A DNA stretch of 40,727 nucleotides from Halogranum amylolyticum (GTDB lineage: Archaea; Halobacteriota; Halobacteria; Halobacteriales; Haloferacaceae), in assembly GCF_900110465.1 (NCBI RefSeq), contig NZ_FODV01000029.1, positions 1 to 40,727 of the forward strand, given 5' to 3'. Below, piece after piece: positions 33,121 through 40,394 of the stretch. A model generated the notes under the pieces. That model had not been told where the DNA came from. It saw nothing but the letters and a program-made list of their open reading frames with translations, and made no database searches. Positions within the stretch are counted from its first letter, which is position 1. Every line of letters begins with the position of its first letter. Both the position numbers and the translations under genes were made by a program.

Positions 33121-35895
33121 GTGCCACCACAACCACACACGAACGGACGAAGCGATACGAACGGACACAGAGAGATCACGACATTCGACGAGGGGCGGCT
33201 GCAGCCAGCCGTCGGGAACAACTTCTTCTTCGGACAGCTGTTGACACCACAGGTGTTCGCCCGCGAACAGGCGTTACACGCCAGCCGGACGAGTAACCTG
33301 GCACAGTTCGTGCTCGGCGCAGGAGTCGTCTGTGGGCTGGACGTCAGCCTCTCGCTCGAGACACGGCCGGTGCCCGAATCCGAAGTCGAGGCGGAGTTCC
33401 TGGACGTCCACGTGGGGCCGGGCCTCGCACTCGACTGCTGTGGGCGCCAACTCGTCCTCGAAGACGCTGTGACCGACCCGAACCGAACCGACGCCCCGGC
33501 GTCCGGAGCCGACGGCCTCACGGTGACCGAGGCCGACGTCCTGTCGGTCTACCTCGACCACGAGCGGTGTACCCTCGAACCGGTCGCGGCCGTGGGTGTG
33601 GAGAACGCCTGTGAGGAGCGGTGTGTCGACAGTCTGTTCCTCGAGCGCGGCGTCGTCGAAGTCGAGTTCGACGAGCCCTCGATGCCGTACAAGCCAGTCG
33701 CCCACGTAGATTACCCGACCGAAGCGGAGGTCGGCCAGCCACCCTACCCACTCTCGGCGGCCCCGGACGGGACGTTCCTCATCGAACGCTGGGTGGGCGG
33801 TGACCCGACCGACGCCACTCCTATCGCCGTAGTCGTCGTCGGCGGGGGCGACGAGCGCCTCTCCAACGCGTCGACGGACGAGGTTGCACTGGAAGCGGGC
33901 GACGTGCTCGTCGCGTCCGGTGGACGGCGATTCCTCGTGACCGCGACCGACGCCCGAACGCTCACCGCCCGAGCGTCCGGGACCGACCCGTCGGAGCTCC
34001 TGGTCGCGTTCGACGAGCGGCCGGTCGTCTCCTCGGCGACCGAGACGACGGTCTCCGGTCGAACCACCGCCCGTTCGGGGGTCGAGGTGACTGTCAGGGT
34101 CCGGTCGTTAGATCCCTCCCGGCCGTTCATATTGACACCCACGGCGACCGTCGAAGACAACTCGTTCAGCGCGACGGTCGTCGACTCGTCGGACGACCCC
34201 ATCCCGGTCGACACCCCAGTCGTCGTCTCGGTACGGGTTCCGCGTGACGACAGTGCCCCCGACGTCAGGGAGAGCGTGGACACCGTGGTGGTTGCCGCGG
34301 ACGCCGCTCCCGACGTCCCGGAGGGTGGCACCGAAGCGTCGGCGCTCGCCGGCATCTCCCGGTCGTACTACACGAACCGGCCGCTCACCACCTGTGAGAC
34401 GTGCGGGGAGGATCACCGCGTCCTGCTCGGCTGGTTCAGGCGCACGGGCGAGACGTGGACGAGCACGTCGTTCGCTCGTGGCCCGCTCGTGTACGGGAAC
34501 AATCTGCTGCACGACCTCACGGTCCGGCACGGAACCAACTACTACAACCCCCACGAGACCGCACTCGTCGTCCGACGGACCACGGACACGCTCGAAGAGA
34601 CGCGAACCCTCTCATCGGGAGGGACGTACTATCAGGGTGAAGAACTCCTGCTGTTGGGTCTCGATCCCACAGGGACCTACCAACTCCGCGAGTTCACCGA
34701 CGGTGCAGTCGGTGATCTGATCCGCGAACTCTCCACTGACGACGGAAGCGAGACGATCGAGACGAGAGACTTCGAAGCCGGTTCATTTGTCGTCACCGAC
34801 AGCAACCGACGCCCGCTGATCTTCTCCGACGGGAACCCTCTCGGCGTCGAGTCCGAGGAGGAACGCTTCGCCAACGCCGCGTTCACTCTCCTCGTCGGGG
34901 AACGGACCACCAGCGCGTATCTGACACTCAACGACCTCCCGACGACCGACGAGGACGTGCTCATCGTCTCGCCGAACGAGACCGTCTCCATCACTCCCGG
35001 CTTCGGGGGGGGATCGATCGAGTTCGAAGTCGCCGGATTCGACGGGATGCGACGGCGACTCGACGCACTCGAGGCGTACGTCCTCAAGAAGGCCATCGCG
35101 TACAAACCGACGGCGTACTCGGTCGTCAAAGAGACGTTCGGAACGCAAGTCACGGGCATAACCGATACGATCACCCAGCTATCGAACGATTCCCTGGCGG
35201 CCGGCGCCTACCGCGACGAGGCTGCCTTCGGGACGTACATCGACACTGTGCGCGACCAGGAAGAGGCGTTGCGGGCGCTCATGGAGGGACCGCCTACTGG
35301 TCCTCGGCTGGCGACGCTACAGAGTCTGGAGCGCTTCGCAAATGCGCTCTCCCGTCTCGACGAGGCCAGGGGTGCCGACCCCCGTGACGCCCTCGAACTG
35401 GCGCTTGCACAGGACGGCGTCTCCGAGGCCGCCGAGTGGCTCGTCCCGCTACGGGAATCCGAACCTGATCCGGATCGCGAACTCGAATGCGTGGAGACGA
35501 GGGATATTCCGGAAGGTCTGTACGGCGAAGACGAACTCGAGTTCACGGTAGAAGAGACCGAGTTCACGGTCATGTTTGCGGACGGTGTAGTTCGTTCGAT
35601 CCGCCGTGTCGACGAAACTGGTCAGGAATTCACCGAGGTAGCGATCGAGGACGGACTCGAGATCAGATTCGAAGAGACCGACTTCGCGACGGTGACCGTG
35701 CGGACGGCCGACCAGCCCCTCACGCTGGTCGTGGAGGGGAACGACGGAACCACCCAAGAGCTCACGGCTAGCGCGTCCACCGGACGTCACACGTTCGTGA
35801 TCGACCTGGAAGGCGAGCTGTTCGAAGAGATCAGATTCGAGGGCGACGTTGACGGACCGAGCGTAGTCAGGGTGTGTACCGTTCGGTTGGACTGA
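33121..35895 (+). CDS. eCIS fibre-like / receptor-binding candidate
   Basis: The 924-residue last gene of the locus starts at GTG. The N-terminus (LQPAVGNNFFFGQLLTPQVF, AREQALHASRTSNLAQFVLG, AGVVCGLDVSLSLE) matches a family that follows gpI-like genes in other eCIS loci and seems to anchor a distal appendage. The centre is β-rich with Cys pairs (ALDCCGRQL; NACEERC; TTCETCGEDH) that might bind metal. A helical stretch lies at about 640-760 (RRRLDALEAYVLKKAIAYKP, ATLQSLERFANALSRLDEAR). The last 120 residues are repeated acidic β-strands (LEFTVEETEFTVMFADGVVR, LEIRFEETDFATVTVR), a plausible binding head. Host-cell recognition is inferred from position and shape. Confidence 0.75.
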   Translation: MPPQPHTNGRSDTNGHREITTFDEGRLQPAVGNNFFFGQLLTPQVFAREQALHASRTSNLAQFVLGAGVVCGLDVSLSLETRPVPESEVEAEFLDVHVGPGLALDCCGRQLVLEDAVTDPNRTDAPASGADGLTVTEADVLSVYLDHERCTLEPVAAVGVENACEERCVDSLFLERGVVEVEFDEPSMPYKPVAHVDYPTEAEVGQPPYPLSAAPDGTFLIERWVGGDPTDATPIAVVVVGGGDERLSNASTDEVALEAGDVLVASGGRRFLVTATDARTLTARASGTDPSELLVAFDERPVVSSATETTVSGRTTARSGVEVTVRVRSLDPSRPFILTPTATVEDNSFSATVVDSSDDPIPVDTPVVVSVRVPRDDSAPDVRESVDTVVVAADAAPDVPEGGTEASALAGISRSYYTNRPLTTCETCGEDHRVLLGWFRRTGETWTSTSFARGPLVYGNNLLHDLTVRHGTNYYNPHETALVVRRTTDTLEETRTLSSGGTYYQGEELLLLGLDPTGTYQLREFTDGAVGDLIRELSTDDGSETIETRDFEAGSFVVTDSNRRPLIFSDGNPLGVESEEERFANAAFTLLVGERTTSAYLTLNDLPTTDEDVLIVSPNETVSITPGFGGGSIEFEVAGFDGMRRRLDALEAYVLKKAIAYKPTAYSVVKETFGTQVTGITDTITQLSNDSLAAGAYRDEAAFGTYIDTVRDQEEALRALMEGPPTGPRLATLQSLERFANALSRLDEARGADPRDALELALAQDGVSEAAEWLVPLRESEPDPDRELECVETRDIPEGLYGEDELEFTVEETEFTVMFADGVVRSIRRVDETGQEFTEVAIEDGLEIRFEETDFATVTVRTADQPLTLVVEGNDGTTQELTASASTGRHTFVIDLEGELFEEIRFEGDVDGPSVVRVCTVRLD

Positions 35896-35966
35896 CCACG
35901 GAATTCGACTGACCAGACTACTCCCCTTCGAACCCCGAGGTCACCATCGCACAGCGTGCAGCGGCG

Positions 35967-36428
35967 TCAGACCAGTCGATCGAGGCGGTGTGAGAGCAAC
36001 TCAGCGCGTGGAAGACTACTCGTCGGCGAGTCGCGCTCCTCGAAGGTGCCCTCGCCGCTGAGTCCGGCGACAGCGACGACCTTCGCCTGCACCTCCATCT
36101 GCACCGTCGCCTGGAACGCCGGCGTCTCATCGACGACCTCGAAGCGTGGATGCACACTCAACACCGCGGGATACGGATCGGCGCCAGGTGGGAGTCGGTC
36201 AAGGTCGAAGCCGTTGGCGGCATCCTGGATCCGGTCATACAGTGTTTCGAACTGCTCGCGTTGGAGTGGTCGCGTCTCGTCTGTGGGGGCGACCTGGATG
36301 ACCACCCGGTGGTCCTGGACGTCGAGGAGTCGAAAACGGTCATGCGAGAGTGGAGTACTAAGCGTCGCTCCCTCCGGGAGGTCCTCAAGGGTGTCGCAGA
36401 GCGTGTGCCAACTGACGCTGAAGGGCAT
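35967..36428 (-). CDS. Conserved haloarchaeal hypothetical protein (153 aa)
   Basis: From ATG 36428 the protein reads FSVSWHTLCDTLEDLPEGAT, LSTPLSHDRFRLLDVQDHRV and VIQVAPTDETRPLQREQFET, then GFDLDRLPPGADPYPAVLSV. This compact α/β pattern is familiar from haloarchaeal genomes, but I know no function. The frame is open to a GTG at 36503; the internal ATG fits the family better. Repeat copy B lies about 110 bases upstream of the ATG. It is convergent with the last eCIS gene. Confidence 0.7.
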   Translation of the reverse strand: MPFSVSWHTLCDTLEDLPEGATLSTPLSHDRFRLLDVQDHRVVIQVAPTDETRPLQREQFETLYDRIQDAANGFDLDRLPPGADPYPAVLSVHPRFEVVDETPAFQATVQMEVQAKVVAVAGLSGEGTFEERDSPTSSLPRAELLSHRLDRLV

Positions 36429-36536
36429 CTGAGGTGGTAGTTCAGCAGTTGGGCTAAACCCCTTACTTCCGAGCCACTGCGTTTCCGACGGTGCGGTGGG
36501 CACACAGCGTCATTCACGAAATTATCGTGCCCAATC

Positions 36537-36581
36537 ACTGTCAGTAGCGGCGTGCAACACTCAGAGGGTGTATGCAGCACC
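36537..36581 (-). repeat. Dispersed repeat, copy B
   Basis: On the minus strand this reads GTGCTGCATACACCCTCTGA, then GTGTTGCACGCCGCTACTGA and CAGT. It matches copy D over the first 40 positions with few differences, and copy A over its core. With copy C in the same orientation it brackets the low-GC gene at 36646-37173. Confidence 0.6.
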
Positions 36582-36614
36582 AGGTTCGTCCAACCAATAC
36601 AAACTTCCCCTCGA

Positions 36615-36622
36615 TTTAATTA
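36615..36622 (+). promoter_or_regulatory. TATA box of the 175-residue gene
   Basis: TTTAATTA follows CCCCTCGA (BRE-like position) and lies 24-31 bases upstream of the ATG at 36646. The transcript would start at or next to the start codon, i.e. leaderless. Confidence 0.6.
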
Positions 36623-36645
36623 TCGATCAAATCCTGTGATGTTGT

Positions 36646-37173
36646 ATGGGTAGCAATAAACAATCGAAGCTGATCAAGAGTATCGGTAGAGCACCCAATC
36701 CAGGATGGGTTAATTCGTATTTTAATCTCGTAGATTCTATGCTTTCAGAGACAAGCCTCACGAGTGACGATCCCCGATTGGTTATGTCGTTACCAGCGAA
36801 AAGAACACTTCCAGTAACAGTAAACAACCGTTACGTGTTACACCCCTTCCGAAAGGAGCAATCCCGGACTGAATTTATTCTCCCTGCAAATCAAGGAAGT
36901 GTCAACAAATATCTCAAGGAGGCAGATCGGAAGGGGCGATTCGATGCAATATACAACGAGGATGAGTCGCAGCGACCATGGTTTGTTGGATTCGATGGAA
37001 ATCCTGAACGAATCGTTGACAACGAGTTCAAGCGTCTTTGGCTGAGTGCAGTGGAAAGGGAAATCAAGCGTGCAAAAAAATCGCCGTATCGGCGGTACCA
37101 CGAGCCGATAGTCTATAAGACTGCCAAAGACCAGGATTATCGAGAGCGCGTCATCCGAGAGGCGTTCAAGTAA
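36646..37173 (+). CDS. Hypothetical protein of lower GC (175 aa)
   Basis: I do not recognise this protein. It is basic for a haloarchaeon, with clusters of Lys and Arg (SNKQSKLIKSIGRAPNPGW, REIKRAKKSPYRRY, YRERVIREAFK). It has a central β-like part (LPVTVNNRYVLHPFRKEQ, RTEFILPANQGSVNKYL) and a conserved-looking WFVGFDGNPERIVDNEFKRL segment. Such a basic C-terminus would suit nucleic-acid binding, so a replication or mobilisation role is possible but unsupported. Its GC is visibly lower than its surroundings, and it lies between direct repeat copies B and C, as if inserted as a cassette. Confidence 0.65.
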   Translation: MGSNKQSKLIKSIGRAPNPGWVNSYFNLVDSMLSETSLTSDDPRLVMSLPAKRTLPVTVNNRYVLHPFRKEQSRTEFILPANQGSVNKYLKEADRKGRFDAIYNEDESQRPWFVGFDGNPERIVDNEFKRLWLSAVEREIKRAKKSPYRRYHEPIVYKTAKDQDYRERVIREAFK

Positions 37174-37246
37174 AATTGAGAGGGAAGAACGAGAATGTAG
37201 TCATTCGGAATCAACTATATCCAGACATTATTTCCCTAAAGATGCT

Positions 37247-37270
37247 GCAGACGCGCGCTGAATTCAGCAC
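37247..37270 (-). repeat. Short dispersed repeat GTGCTGAATWCAGCGCGC, copy 2
   Basis: On the minus strand GTGCTGAATTCAGCGCGCGT is followed by CTGC. It lies three bases from copy C of the longer repeat, on the same strand. Confidence 0.5.
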
Positions 37271-37273
37271 GAC

Positions 37274-37329
37274 CGCAGAAACCTCACCAAATACTGTTAG
37301 TAGCGGCGTGACACATACAGAGAGTGCAG
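37274..37329 (-). repeat. Dispersed repeat, copy C
   Basis: The minus strand reads ACGCCGCTACTAACAG and then TATTTGGTGAGGTTTCTGCG. The last 23 bases differ from copy D at one position. The first part aligns with copies B and D with more changes. Confidence 0.6.
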
Positions 37330-37524
37330 TGAGTGTTTGCAGTTGGGTGTCTCCGTGGGGACGTCGACCGGCTGTTGGGTGCAACCGATGGCCCCCAGAG
37401 GCGGCGACACTCTCGCCCGTGTGTCGTCCGCGACACCCTTCGACTTAGTCGGACTGCTTCTATGTCTGGTTTCTTACATACCAATATTAGCACCGGCATA
37501 CCCCCCATCTATACTAGTTGGCTT

Positions 37525-37633
37525 TTGGGTGGAACAGCGGCTGTTTTTGCCGGGTGATCGCAGGACGTAACGGTGTTCCACCCAAATTCGAAATGGGTGG
37601 AACAACTGCTATGTAAGCAAAATGGGTGGAACA
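37525..37633. repeat. Cluster of four WTGGGTGGAACA elements
   Basis: Copies lie at 37525-37536 (+), 37574-37585 (-), 37593-37604 (+) and 37622-37633 (+). The second and third form an inverted repeat with 11-bp arms around AATTCGAA. A fifth, isolated near copy (GGGGTGGAACA) lies at 2322-2332, just before chrA. The cluster is 95-200 bases upstream of the toxin-antitoxin operon. It may be origin iterons or operator sites of the winged-helix protein. Confidence 0.65.
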
Positions 37634-37727
37634 CCCTTGCGCGGTGTGTTTTCCATGTTCGGACTGGCGAATTCTGATAGTACCGAAGGAGGTAGCGAAC
37701 ACAGGGAACAGCACAAACAGTTTGACG

Positions 37728-38108
37728 ATGGAACACCAAGTCACGACTATGGGCGCCGATAGCATCGACATTCGACGATTCGAAGAGGCCGATTCCGACG
37801 AGTTCGCTTCCAAGACGGATACGGTGAAGATTGTCGAGTTCCTTGCGACTCACAGTGACCACGCATGGAAGGCGAAGGTCATCGCTGAGCGGGCAGACGT
37901 CAACCCTGACTCGGTCAGTACGCTTCTTAGCCGACTCAAGGACCGTGGCCTTGTTCGTCACAAGGAACCTTACTGGGCCATCACTGACGACCGAGACCGA
38001 TTATCCAGCGCGTATCGTCTTCACACCGCAACGAAGCGGCTCGATGAACGATATGGTGAGGAAGACCCAGATGACTGGACTACGGAAGCCAGCCAGGAGC
38101 TGGAGTAG
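37728..38108 (+). CDS. Winged-helix (MarR-like) protein, putative antitoxin
   Basis: From ATG 37728 (alternative ATG 37749) the protein has 126 residues. The winged helix is clear: TDTVKIVEFLATHSDHAWKA, KVIAERADVNPDSVSTLLSR, LKDRGLVRHKEPYWAITDD. An acidic C-terminal helix with TATKRLDERYGEEDPDDW follows. In haloarchaea this protein is regularly paired with the PemK-like protein encoded next, which it overlaps by one base. By analogy with type II toxin-antitoxin pairs it should neutralise the toxin and repress its own operon; the inverted repeats upstream are possible binding sites. Confidence 0.85.
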   Translation: MEHQVTTMGADSIDIRRFEEADSDEFASKTDTVKIVEFLATHSDHAWKAKVIAERADVNPDSVSTLLSRLKDRGLVRHKEPYWAITDDRDRLSSAYRLHTATKRLDERYGEEDPDDWTTEASQELE

Positions 38109-38446
38109 TGCTGCTCGAGCAAGGCGCGATTATCTGGGCTGTCGACCCATTCAAAGACAATGGTGAGGGCCGCCCCTGGCTTGTCATCGGGAATTCCGAG
38201 GCCCCGTTTCACGGCGAACAGTACATCTGTCTCGCACTCACGTCGAAGACGTACCACGACGAAGCACTCCCACTTCGCGAAGATGACTACGACGATGCGC
38301 CCCTGTCGATGCAGTCACACATCATGCCATGGTCGGTTGCGACTATCGAGAGGAAAGACATCGAACGCTATGTGACGGCTGTTGGAAGACATCCACTCGA
38401 GAAAGCACTTGAACGACTGGGACGGTATATCGACATCGACGACTGA
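38108..38446 (+). CDS. PemK/MazF-like toxin-type protein
   Basis: The 112-residue product begins at a GTG overlapping the stop of the winged-helix gene. The SH3-like barrel of the PemK/MazF family is suggested by QGAIIWAVDPFKDNGEGRPW and LVIGNSEAPFHGEQYICLAL, then LPLREDDYDDAPL and SHIMPWSVATIERKDIERYV. RPWLVI is the usual RPxLVI motif, and the SxxxPW segment matches the second conserved loop. MazF-like enzymes cut RNA; whether this one is active is not shown. The pair probably stabilises the element. Confidence 0.85.
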   Translation: MLLEQGAIIWAVDPFKDNGEGRPWLVIGNSEAPFHGEQYICLALTSKTYHDEALPLREDDYDDAPLSMQSHIMPWSVATIERKDIERYVTAVGRHPLEKALERLGRYIDIDD

Positions 38447-38471
38447 GCGACGGGCAACATGAGTGCCAGAG

Positions 38472-39002
38472 CTACCAATTCCCGACGTCGTTCTCGACTG
38501 TGTATCTTTTCCAGTAGGCTTTCTCAACGGTCCGGAGGTCGTAGCCTCCTGGGTTTCGATCCAGTAATGCCTGAAGGATCTTCGGGTAGTCCGAAATGCC
38601 CATTGTCCGGTCTTTATCAAGCAACTCGTCCATGAGATATCGGTCTCCGACTGCGTACTTCTTCGGATCGTAGAACGTAAGAATGACACTCGCCGTTGCA
38701 GCCCCGACACCCGGAATCGAGTCAAGCGTGCTAACTTGCACCTTCGGGTCCTCAACGAGTAGTGCCGCTTCGGTTACCTTCTCAACGAACGCTTCGGGGA
38801 GCTGGCGGACTTTTTTGATATTCCCATTACGGCGACCGATTTGGGCGTCTAATTTCCATCGGATAGCATCTACAACTCCGTCTTGAGTCAAATAGCCTTG
38901 ATCGTGGAGTGCAGAATGGAGGTCATTCTCGATGGTCTGTAGCCGGTGCTCATAGTCATCATCGTACCGTTTGCTCCATTTCTCAATGTCGTCTTTGTCC
39001 AT
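38472..39002 (-). CDS. Helix-hairpin-helix protein, HhH-GPD-like
   Basis: From ATG 39002 this is a 176-residue helical protein. The DNA-binding helix-hairpin-helix is plain at LDSIPGVGAATASVILTFYD, followed by PKKYAVGDRYLMDELL, which resembles the region of HhH-GPD DNA glycosylases that carries the catalytic Asp (here the Asp of GDRY). The first 60 residues are a charged helix (DDIEKWSKRYDDDYEHRLQT). It is shorter than true glycosylases and has no Fe-S cysteines. A DNA-binding, perhaps repair or defence-linked, role is inferred. It is convergent with the toxin gene. Confidence 0.75.
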   Translation of the reverse strand: MDKDDIEKWSKRYDDDYEHRLQTIENDLHSALHDQGYLTQDGVVDAIRWKLDAQIGRRNGNIKKVRQLPEAFVEKVTEAALLVEDPKVQVSTLDSIPGVGAATASVILTFYDPKKYAVGDRYLMDELLDKDRTMGISDYPKILQALLDRNPGGYDLRTVEKAYWKRYTVENDVGNW

Positions 39003-39342
39003 CCGTCTCACCTGTCTCCGGTTCAATAATAGTCTCTTGCATCAATGAAGCCGAAATTTGAGTGTGAACCCGACCCGAGCTGGTCAACTCTGTGAAAACA
39101 CAGTACGGGACTCGCTATTCAGCATGACCACAGACATCTCCCCAATCGATGTCAGGAGTGCCATGGCACATACATGGCGACAATCTATACAGTACAAACC
39201 ATTATGGCATCCTGAACGGAGTACAGGACAGAGGAGCTGGACTATATTGGCTATCCAACCAGAAATCGAAGATTGGGACGAAATCGACCAGCTCTGGGCA
39301 ACGCATACAGACGTGCGGCCGGCAGTGGCTGCGTTGTCATCC
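39003..39342. other. Region with a doubtful plus-strand frame
   Basis: A plus-strand frame from 39058 (or ATG 39124) reads SPIDVRSAMAHTWRQSIQYK and IEDWDEIDQLWATHTDVRPA, then runs on antisense through the frameshifted gene that follows. The first 95 codons may be a fragment of a real gene, but the rest cannot be. I do not call it. Confidence 0.3.
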
Positions 39343-39740
39343 TCAATAGCGCTCTACGAGCGACGACCCTCGGTAGGCTCCGAGATTGTAGCAGGCGTGT
39401 CGAGCAAGCTCCTTGTCGCGCATGAGTTCCTCAGTGCTGAACTCCTCGACGGCGGTTCGAACTCGTTCGAGATTCCGCTCGAATTCTTCGGTCGTTGCGT
39501 TCCATCCTCGTTCGAGGAGTTTTGCTCCCTCGTCGGAGTCGACTGATGCCACGAGGGTAATTCACCCCATCGGGCTGTTCCGGCGACAGACGTTGTCTCG
39601 TCGTCGAACGTGACGTAGTAATCGAAGACAGCGGCGGTGTCTGGCCCGACGCCGACGAGACGGTCGAACGCTGCGTTACCTCTAGTGAGGGCATCGTCTC
39701 TATTCGGTGCTTCAACGAGCGCGTAGATGAGTTGGTGCAT
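39343..39740 (-). pseudogene. Frameshifted and truncated conserved haloarchaeal gene
   Basis: Starting at ATG 39740, one frame reads MHQLIYALVEAPNRDDALTR, FDRLVGVGPDTAAVFDYYVT and ARWGELP. Near 39557 the homologous text jumps to another frame: VASVDSDEGAKLLERGWNAT, EEFERNLERVRTAVEEFSTE, ARHACYNLGAYRGSS, then a stop at 39343. Together they match a haloarchaeal protein I remember as longer, continuing about 60 residues past AYRG. The gene therefore has a one-base-type frameshift and a lost 3' end. The frameshift could be a sequence error; the truncation could not. Confidence 0.65.
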
Positions 39741-40016
39741 TGTGGTTCTCGGGACGCGATGTGTGTGACGCCCCGCACCCTTGGGGGGCAGAAAAACGCT
39801 CTCCGGTGCGCTCCAGTTCGGTTGTGTTTGTCGCTCTCGGTTAACCCTCAATCAGTGATAGGTTTCTGAGGCCGTGCTGACTCGATGGAAACGCTGCTAT
39901 CCCTGGAGACCGTGAAGCAAGCATGGGACGCAAGAGACCGAGCTGTATTCCGTGCCTCAGAGCACGTGGTGCTGACTGGTCCGAGTGCGAAAGAAGCCGA
40001 GTTATGGGCGCACCAG

Positions 40017-40045
40017 CCCGGATGCCGCCGGGAGCGGCATCCGGG
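40017..40045. repeat. Perfect 12-bp GC hairpin 1
   Basis: CCCGGATGCCGC, loop CGGGA, GCGGCATCCGGG. The arms match at all 12 positions. No T tract follows. Confidence 0.75.
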
Positions 40046-40149
40046 AAAGCCCGAATAGGTGAATCTCTACTTCACGCGCTGGCGTCCCGAGTCACCGAAG
40101 CAAGCAACTCGACAGTGACGATCGCAGTGTAATCGCAGCGACGAGGGAC

Positions 40150-40177
40150 CTGCGGGCCGCCCGTCGGCGGCCCGCAG
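40150..40177. repeat. Perfect 12-bp GC hairpin 2
   Basis: CTGCGGGCCGCC, loop CGTC, GGCGGCCCGCAG. The arms match at all 12 positions. It lies 105 bases from hairpin 1. Two such stems close together are more than a terminator needs and may mark an origin or recombination site. Confidence 0.75.
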
Positions 40178-40337
40178 TGGCCGGTCGAGGCCGTCGTGAG
40201 CCATTGCTACCGCCCGACAGCGACCGCCCCGCAGAGTCGTGCCGCCCCGCCCGTCGGTCGGAAGCGCAGGACTGCACCGGGACGGCGTAATTATTTTGTC
40301 GTCAGCGGTGGTTTGATTGGTCAGCAGCGTTTCCATA

Positions 40338-40354
40338 GGTGAATACAGCGCGCG
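40338..40354 (+). repeat. Short dispersed repeat, distant copy 3
   Basis: GGTGAATACAGCGCGCG shares GAATACAGCGCGC with the copy at 2230-2252, but lacks the leading TGCT. Confidence 0.35.
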
Positions 40355-40394
40355 ATCTCGCACAGTGGTTCCAGAGTAACAGCCGGTATTCGAT

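Larger units (their letters stand above)
37174..37727. other. Intergenic region with repeats and iteron-like elements
   Basis: No gene is supported in 550 bases. It contains the GTGCTGAATTCAGCGCGC repeat, dispersed repeat copy C and, further on, four copies of WTGGGTGGAACA. It is the best place on this circle for a replication origin or for a regulatory region of the downstream toxin-antitoxin pair. Confidence 0.5.
39741..40394. other. 650-bp region with hairpins and no clear gene
   Basis: A 57-codon frame (39885-40058, METLLSLETVKQAWDARDRA ...) is open and reads like protein, but it contains one of two perfect hairpins, so I leave it as doubtful. The rest has a second hairpin, a GC-rich tract and a GGTGAATACAGCGCGCG repeat (40338-40354). 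This could be an origin or a terminator region between the two gene clusters. Confidence 0.4.

Noticed and set aside
30589..33168. 859-codon minus-strand frame opposite the gpI-like gene
   Set aside because: A long antisense frame from high-GC codon bias; the plus strand carries the recognised tail-protein domain.
8314..35895. Interpretation as a halovirus or defective prophage
   Set aside because: There is no terminase, portal, capsid or packaging gene, while DUF4255, the Pvc15-like ATPase, the DUF6760 protein and the DUF4157 toxin are all eCIS markers.
39058..39546. 162-codon plus-strand frame
   Set aside because: Its second half is antisense to a recognisable, frameshifted haloarchaeal gene, so it cannot be one intact protein. 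The first 95 codons remain unexplained.
39885..40058. 57-codon plus-strand frame (METLLSLETVKQ...)
   Set aside because: It reads like protein but contains a perfect 12-bp hairpin, and I recognise no homologue. Left as doubtful rather than called.
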